Source: JB111 sp052093225
GTDB lineage: Bacteria > Actinomycetota > Actinomycetes > Actinomycetales > Actinomycetaceae
Length of the DNA stretch: 62,831 nucleotides
Assembly (NCBI GenBank): GCA_052093225.1
Contig: JBQDDG010000019.1
Span: 1 to 62,831, forward strand
Reading direction: 5' to 3'
The notes beneath the pieces are model-generated. The model was not told the origin of the DNA. It was given only the letters and a program-made list of their open reading frames with translations, and did not search any database. Position 1 is the first letter of the stretch. Each line of letters begins with the position of its first letter. Below, piece after piece: positions 58,229 through 62,831 of the stretch. The position numbers and the translations under genes are program-made.

Positions 58229-58813
58229 ATGGCGAACGCCACCGCCTCCCCCCGCTCGAAGACCTGGAAGGGTATCGCCGCCGGCGCCGCCGCCATCGCC
58301 CTGCTCGCCGGGGGCGGGGCCTCGTTCGCCGAGTGGCGCGACTCGAGCACCGCGGACAGCTCCGCGTCGATCAGCTCCGGCGTCCTCACCATCAGCGACG
58401 GCACGAACGGCACCTGGACCAACGTCCGCGGCGAGGACGTCACCGGCGCGATCGAGGACGGCACCTACCTCATCGTCCCCGGCGACGAGCTCACCTACGC
58501 CGAGTCGATGACCATCGAGGCCACGGGCGACGAGCTCACCGCGACCGTCTCCACCACCCTCGCGGACCTCACCGGTGACCCCGAGCTCGTCGCGGCGATC
58601 AACGAGTCCGCCTCCCTCGAGCTCGACGGTGCGGCCGTCGACGGCCTGTCCGCCCCGGTCACCGCCGGCAACGAGCCGCAGGCCCTCGACGTCACCGTCA
58701 CGCTGCCGTTCGACGCCGCCACCACGGGCACCGTTGCCCAGGGCCAGACGGTCTCGCTCGCGGACCTCGAGGTCGTCCTCCAGCAGGGCCCCGTCGTCGA
58801 CGCCTCGAACTGA
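58229..58813 (+). CDS. Alternate-signal exported protein 1 (TasA-like context)
   Basis: The 194-residue protein starts with a long signal region (GIAAGAAAIALLAGGGASFA) followed directly by EWRDSSTADSSASISSG. This A-x-W-x-D-S/T pattern after a signal helix is that of SipW-dependent alternate signal peptides (TIGR04089-like). The mature part is Thr/Asp/Glu-rich, beta-type and Cys-free, with no catalytic motif. Related proteins in Bacillus (TasA, camelysin) form fibres or surface layers. The ATG at 58229 has AAAGG upstream. First gene of the export set. Confidence 0.85.
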   Translation: MANATASPRSKTWKGIAAGAAAIALLAGGGASFAEWRDSSTADSSASISSGVLTISDGTNGTWTNVRGEDVTGAIEDGTYLIVPGDELTYAESMTIEATGDELTATVSTTLADLTGDPELVAAINESASLELDGAAVDGLSAPVTAGNEPQALDVTVTLPFDAATTGTVAQGQTVSLADLEVVLQQGPVVDASN

Positions 58814-58857
58814 CCATCCCGGCACGACGCCCCTGAGACACCGAGAGGAGGACGACG

Positions 58858-59439
58858 ATGAGAAGCACCCCCCGGCTGGGCCGCGCGACGCTCGCAGCGG
58901 CACTCGCCGTCGTCCTCCTCTCGGGCACAGGCGGTACGGCCGCCTCCTGGCTCGACACCGCCACCGTCCCCAGCGCCGGGATCACCTCGGGCCGGCTCGA
59001 GATCGAGCCCGTCACCCAGTCTTTCACCGTCACGCGACCGGGCAGCGGCAGCCCCTTCGACCTTGGTAGTGCCCCCCTCCACGTCGGCGACACGATCACG
59101 ATGACCTCGACGGTGCGGGTCCGCGCGGCGGGCGACGCGCTCGACGCGACGCTCGCGCTCGACACCTCGAACCTCACGTACTCCATCGACCAGGTCGACC
59201 TGTCCGACTTCGCGTCCGTCAGCACGAGCAGCTCGCTGCCGTCCGCCGGCGGACACGCGTTCGGAGTGACCGGCGACGACGACGGGGCGACCGCCACGGC
59301 CACGGTCACCTGGCATATCCCCGCCACGACCGACGGCCGCGCACCGGCGAGCGACAGGTCGAACTGGTGGGGCGGGCGCCTCCAGGGTCAGGCCGTCGAC
59401 CCCGGCCACCTGGGCTGGACCGTCCGCCAGGGCCCGTGA
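58858..59439 (+). CDS. Alternate-signal exported protein 2
   Basis: The 193-residue protein has a signal helix (LAAALAVVLLSGTGGTAA) then SWLDTATVPSAGITSGRLEI, the same A-x-W signature as protein 1. Mature region is rich in Thr/Ser/Asp and Gly, beta-like, without Cys. GAGAGGAGGACGACG before the ATG is a strong ribosome site, hinting at high expression. It lies 44 bases after protein 1 and likely shares its transcript. It may be a second subunit of the same surface structure. Confidence 0.82.
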   Translation: MRSTPRLGRATLAAALAVVLLSGTGGTAASWLDTATVPSAGITSGRLEIEPVTQSFTVTRPGSGSPFDLGSAPLHVGDTITMTSTVRVRAAGDALDATLALDTSNLTYSIDQVDLSDFASVSTSSSLPSAGGHAFGVTGDDDGATATATVTWHIPATTDGRAPASDRSNWWGGRLQGQAVDPGHLGWTVRQGP

Positions 59440-59503
59440 GCCCCTCGCGCACCGGAACCGACCGAGAGCCAGACCGAGAGCCTGACCCCGAACAGGAGAC
59501 ACC

Positions 59504-60445
59504 GTGACCACCACGACCGGCAGCACCCGCCGCCCGAGCCGCGCTCTCGCCGTGCTGACCGCGATGCTCGCTGTCGTGCTGGCCATCGTCCTGCTCACCC
59601 CGTCCGGCCGGACGCAGGCCGCCTGGAGCGACGGTGTCGACGTCGACGTGCCGGCCGCGACGACCGGCAACCTCTCGCTCGCGGTCAGCGGCGCCGTGAC
59701 CGGGTCCACGACCGTCGTCCCCAGCGGGACGGTGGCGAGCACCTGGCGGCCCGCATCGGTGCGCGTGCTCGCGAACGGTGGACCGCTCACCGGCGCGCAG
59801 CTCGCCGGCTCACGGATCGAGTACCGCGCCGCCTCCTCCGGCGCCTGCGCCACCGCATCGGCAGCGACGTTCACCGCGGCGCCAGCCGGTGCCGGGACGA
59901 CCTTCGCCGTCGCCGGCGGCACCGCGCAGACCGGCACGAGGACGCTGTGCGTCACGCTCGTCCCCGGCGACGCGCTGCGCGCCTCCCACGCCGGGGTCCA
60001 GCTGAGCGTCGAGACGACGCTCTCGGCCACCCAACCAGGATCCGGCACCTGGACCGCCGGCACGTCCTGGACGACCACGCAGCAGCTGCCGGCGCTGCCG
60101 GCGATCGGCACCCTCGACTGCTCGCCTCTCTCGAACGACAAGTTCGTCCAGCTCACGTGGACGTGGGTCGACCAGGAGACCGGCGCCACGAGCACCGCAT
60201 CCGTGGAGAGGTGGCGCGTGGAGCACCGCGTGGCGACCTCCGGCTGGGCGCCGATGTTCGACGAGATCGCACCCGAATCCCGTTCCCTCGAGATCAAGTG
60301 GCAGGACCTTCCCCAGCAGTTCCAGCGGAACAGCATCGGACACATCCGCATCGTCGCCGAGCTTCCCGACGGCAGCACCGTCGTCAGCGATCAGATCGGC
60401 CTGTCGACATCGACCCAGCGGGGAGGGACCGTCACCTGCCGCTGA
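59504..60445 (+). CDS. Alternate-signal exported protein 3 (larger, with Cys)
   Basis: The 313-residue protein has a signal helix (VLTAMLAVVLAIVLLTPSG) then AAWSDGVDVDVPAATTGNLS, again the A-x-W start. It is larger than its two neighbours and has four Cys (in SGACATAS, RTLCVTL, TLDCSPLS and the penultimate residue), suggesting two disulfides. A Thr-rich middle leads to a fibronectin-like C-terminal half (VQLTWTWVDQETGATSTASV). It may act as anchor or tip of the structure. GGAGACACC precedes the ATG. Confidence 0.8.
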   Translation: MTTTTGSTRRPSRALAVLTAMLAVVLAIVLLTPSGRTQAAWSDGVDVDVPAATTGNLSLAVSGAVTGSTTVVPSGTVASTWRPASVRVLANGGPLTGAQLAGSRIEYRAASSGACATASAATFTAAPAGAGTTFAVAGGTAQTGTRTLCVTLVPGDALRASHAGVQLSVETTLSATQPGSGTWTAGTSWTTTQQLPALPAIGTLDCSPLSNDKFVQLTWTWVDQETGATSTASVERWRVEHRVATSGWAPMFDEIAPESRSLEIKWQDLPQQFQRNSIGHIRIVAELPDGSTVVSDQIGLSTSTQRGGTVTCR

Positions 60446-60516
60446 AGAACGTGTCGCACCCGCTCCTCCTCCCCACACCCGCACCCGCACCTCGCCGTCC
60501 GAACCAGGAGCCCACC

Positions 60517-61209
60517 ATGACCGTCCGCCGCCTCGGCCGCGCCCTCACCGGCCTCGCGCTCATCGCGATCCTCGCCCTGCTCGGTGCGCTCGTCGTCGTC
60601 CCCCGGGTCATGGGCTGGGCACCCCTGACGATCCTCTCCGGCTCCATGGAACCGACCATCCCGACGGGCAGCCAGGTCGTCGTCGATCCCGTCACCGGCG
60701 AGGATGAGGCCCGCGAGCTCCAGGTCGGCGACGTCATCACCGTCATGCCCTACCCCGAGGACCCCACCCTGGTCACCCACCGCATCGTCGAGCGCCGGGA
60801 CAGCGCCGACGGCGTCAGCTTCGTCACGCAGGGAGACGCGAACGGAGCGGTCGACGAGTGGGACGTCACCGCCACGCAGATCCGTGGCGAGGTCCGCTAC
60901 CACGTGCCGTACGCCGGATACGCCGCCACCGCCCTCGACGGCGAGCAGAAGGCGATCGGCGTCGTCGTCGCGGCCGCCGCGCTCCTCGTCTACGCCGCCG
61001 TGCAGATCGTCGGCGCCGTGCGCGGCCCGAACAGGCGCGACGGAGCGGTGGACGGTGACGCGATGGAGGCTCGCGACGACGCCGAAGTGCTGGACGAGAA
61101 GCGGCTGGTAGCCGAAGTGCCGGCCGCCGAGGACACGGCTGCACACGTCGACCCCGACGTCGACGCACCCCGCGCTCGGGGCAGGCACGTGCTGAGCAGC
61201 TCTCGATGA
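60517..61209 (+). CDS. SipW-type signal peptidase I
   Basis: The 230-residue membrane protease has a first helix (GLALIAILALLGALVVVPRV), catalytic Ser43 in LSGSMEPTIPTGS and His88 in LVTHRIVE, so it is the Ser-His (endoplasmic reticulum/archaeal, SipW) class instead of the Ser-Lys class. VTQGDANGAVDEW is the second family block. A second helix (IGVVVAAAALLVYAAVQIVG) and a long acidic tail follow. It should process the three alternate signal peptides just upstream. Stop overlaps the HPt gene by four bases. Confidence 0.92.
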   Translation: MTVRRLGRALTGLALIAILALLGALVVVPRVMGWAPLTILSGSMEPTIPTGSQVVVDPVTGEDEARELQVGDVITVMPYPEDPTLVTHRIVERRDSADGVSFVTQGDANGAVDEWDVTATQIRGEVRYHVPYAGYAATALDGEQKAIGVVVAAAALLVYAAVQIVGAVRGPNRRDGAVDGDAMEARDDAEVLDEKRLVAEVPAAEDTAAHVDPDVDAPRARGRHVLSSSR

Positions 61210-61571
61210 CGGCGGACCGCCCCGCACCCGTCGATCTCGGCGTCCTGCACGCACTCGCCGCGGACGTCGGCCGCGAGACCGCCGCCGGCGTGATCGAGCG
61301 GTTCGTCGCGATGCTCGAGGTCCGGCTCACGCGCATCCGCACGGCCCCCGACCCGGACGAGCTCCGGGTCGCCGCCCTCAGCCTCGCCTGCTCGGCCTCG
61401 ATGCTCGGCGCCGAGCCGCTCGCCCGCTCGGCGCGCTCGCTGCGCATGAGCGACCTCGCCCCGGACCTGGGCGACTGCCCGCGCGAGGAGCGCGCACTCT
61501 CCCGCCTCGATGCCCTGGCGCGGTGCACGGCCGACGAGCTCGGCCGCGTGCACGCACCCTGCGCCTCCTGA
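61206..61571 (+). CDS. Degenerate HPt-domain protein
   Basis: The 121-residue helical protein aligns to HPt domains: ETAAGVIERFVAMLEVRLTR is helix one, and ALSLACSASMLGAEPLARSA matches the AHxLKGSxxxLGA block. The phosphate-accepting His is Leu58, and the conserved Lys and Gly are Ala61 and Cys62, so phosphotransfer is not expected. It could bind the receiver of the adjacent regulator as a decoy or adaptor. It is translationally coupled to the signal peptidase. Confidence 0.75.
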   Translation: MTADRPAPVDLGVLHALAADVGRETAAGVIERFVAMLEVRLTRIRTAPDPDELRVAALSLACSASMLGAEPLARSARSLRMSDLAPDLGDCPREERALSRLDALARCTADELGRVHAPCAS

Positions 61572-61593
61572 CCGACGCCCGGCGTCGGCCCCG

Positions 61594-62586
61594 CTACCGC
61601 CCGACGGTCAGCCGGTAGCCCACCCCACGCACGGTCTCGACGAACCGCGGTGCGCTCGCCCCGTCGCCGAGCTTGCGCCGCAGGTTGGCCATGTGGACCT
61701 CGACGGAGCGTCGGTCGGCGTCCATGACGGTCGCCGCGAAGTCGTCGCGCTCCCCCCACAGCACCCGCACCAACCGATCCTTCTCGACGACCCGCCGACC
61801 GGCCCCGACGATCGTGGCCAGGATGTCGAACTCGCTGCGCGTGAGGTGGACCCGCCTACCGTCGACCGTGGTCAACCGGGCGTCCACGTCCACGACCAGC
61901 CCGTCGTGGGTGAGCACGCCGTCGGCCTGGTCGCCGTGGTCCGTCGCACGACTCACCGGAGCGTCCGGCGCGACCGCCGGCGTGCCGTCGGCAGGCGTGG
62001 CGGGCGCGCCGTCGAGGTCGCCGTGCGCGGCGACCGGGATCTCACCGGATCCGTGCTGCGCCCGCAGTGGTTCGACCGACGTGGGCGCGTACCCCCGGTC
62101 CGGCAGCGGGACCCCGGCCGGCGCGGCCGATCCGGCTACGGGTGAAGACGCCGCCACGGGTGACGAACCCGCGACGGGGGCGGAACCCGCCGATTCCGGC
62201 GAGCCCGGCAGCTCTCGGGGCCGGCGCAGCATCGCCGCGATCCGCGCGCGCACCTCCCGCGGTCGGAACGGCTTCGTCACGTAGTCGTCGGCCCCGGCCT
62301 CGAGCCCCAGGAGGGTGTCGATCTCGTCCGACCGACCCGTGAGCATGAGGATGTAGGACGAGGTGAACATGCGCACCCGTCGCGCGACCTCGAACCCGTC
62401 GATGTCCGGCAACGAGATGTCGAGCGTCGTGACGATCGGGTCGACGGCGCGGACGAGCTCGACGCCCTCGATCCCCGTCGGGGCCGAGTGCACCTCGAAC
62501 CCGGCCTGCCCCAGGGTCGTCTCGAGCAGAAACCGGATGTCGGCGTCGTCCTCGATGACGACCGCCGGTCTCCTGTCCTCGATCAC
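61594..62586 (-). CDS. OmpR-family response regulator with long linker
   Basis: The 330-residue protein has a receiver domain at 8-122 with Asp56 as phosphate acceptor (TTLDISLPDIDGFEV), Thr83 and Lys105 (YVTKPFRPRE). A 105-residue Pro/Ala/Ser linker built of PVAGSS-like repeats follows, then a winged helix at about 228-328 (HLTRSEFDILATIV, VEVHMANLRRKLG, VETVRGVGYRLTV). Start is a GTG at 62586 with TAACGT 8-13 bases before it, suggesting a leaderless mRNA. It converges on the HPt gene and is the likely partner of the kinase at 55119. Confidence 0.92.
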   Translation of the reverse strand: MIEDRRPAVVIEDDADIRFLLETTLGQAGFEVHSAPTGIEGVELVRAVDPIVTTLDISLPDIDGFEVARRVRMFTSSYILMLTGRSDEIDTLLGLEAGADDYVTKPFRPREVRARIAAMLRRPRELPGSPESAGSAPVAGSSPVAASSPVAGSAAPAGVPLPDRGYAPTSVEPLRAQHGSGEIPVAAHGDLDGAPATPADGTPAVAPDAPVSRATDHGDQADGVLTHDGLVVDVDARLTTVDGRRVHLTRSEFDILATIVGAGRRVVEKDRLVRVLWGERDDFAATVMDADRRSVEVHMANLRRKLGDGASAPRFVETVRGVGYRLTVGR

Positions 62587-62822
62587 GCCACGACGTTATC
62601 AGGGCACAGATGCCTGAGACGGCGGGGAACGACGCGGCCCCCTGACCCTGCGGTCACCGGGTCGCGCTCGGTCGGATGGGTCACGAAGCGCATGAAACCC
62701 CCGGGAATCCGGATGGCCCGTAGTAGTCTCGCAACTCCCCTCATCTCAACGATTCGACGCCTCGCGCGCCTTCCCTAGCCCGCCTGCGCCGCCGATGTAC
62801 GGACCGACACAAAGGTGGACCC
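62587..62822. other. Divergent spacer at the right edge
   Basis: A 236-base region between the regulator and the next gene. It contains TAGTAGT (62721-62727), a plausible -10 for a rightward transcript, and no coding frame with a ribosome site. Confidence 0.5.
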
Positions 62823-62831
62823 GTGGAACTG
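62823..62831 (+). CDS. Possible start of a rightward gene (cut by window end)
   Basis: GTGGAACTG follows AAAGGTGG at normal spacing and a possible -10 about 100 bases upstream. Only three codons are visible, so nothing can be said about the product. Confidence 0.35.

Overview
The window is high-GC DNA with actinobacterial traits: a dnaK-grpE-dnaJ-hspR operon with HAIR operators, frequent GTG/TTG starts, many 4-base ATGA or GTGA gene overlaps, several apparently leaderless genes, an Rv1747-like FHA/ABC protein and MT0933-type small proteins. The gene set fits a member of the Micrococcales (Cellulomonas/Cellulosimicrobium/Georgenia-like), but genus is an inference. It is draft sequence: there is a 100-N gap at 47563-47662 whose two flanks carry the same 55 bases, and a poly-G/poly-C block sits near base 60-125. 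No rRNA, tRNA, CRISPR array or transposase was seen.

Region 1 (1-5621, minus strand) is a thiazole/oxazole-modified RiPP locus. YcaO cyclodehydratase, a four-Cys E1-like partner, an E1-like/SagB-dehydrogenase fusion and a canonical FMN nitroreductase are followed by four tandem precursor genes that share an acidic leader and a Ser-Cys-Pro core start. No Ser/Thr dehydratase, pyridine synthase, protease or dedicated exporter is inside the window; they may lie beyond base 1 or be absent.

Region 2 (6155-18292) holds an FHA-ABC exporter, an amidase, a tandem pair of MT0933-like small proteins, a prolyl oligopeptidase, a two-TM protein, a DinB-like protein, a YfcC transporter and the start of the chaperone operon. 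Region 3 (16839-21088) is hspR-dnaJ-grpE-dnaK read leftwards from two HAIR operators.

Region 4 (21243-30818) is transport and regulation: AEC carrier, LysR/EamA/NAD-binding set, an MFS pump preceded by a structured leader with a coupled upstream ORF, a VapBC-like pair, and a TetR-ABC-permease operon. Region 5 (30988-37072, minus) is a compact five-gene operon: P-loop NTPase, ABC exporter, PYROXD2/CrtI-like flavoprotein, one-TM protein and HTTM protein. I do not recognise it as a described system.

Region 6 (37187-53616) is mostly metabolic and redox housekeeping: YbdK, YqeB-like, DUF488, catalase, TetR-controlled SDR and aldo/keto reductase, RclA-like flavoprotein, NDMA-type alcohol dehydrogenase, a PCD/glyoxalase fusion, PfpI and a type I dehydroquinase.

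Region 7 (53747-62586) has an MFS protein, then a PAS histidine kinase coupled to a degenerate GGDEF protein, three secreted proteins with alternate (SipW/TasA-like) signal peptides, a SipW-type signal peptidase, a degenerate HPt protein and, convergent, an OmpR-family regulator. It looks like a surface-protein or matrix system with its own signalling.
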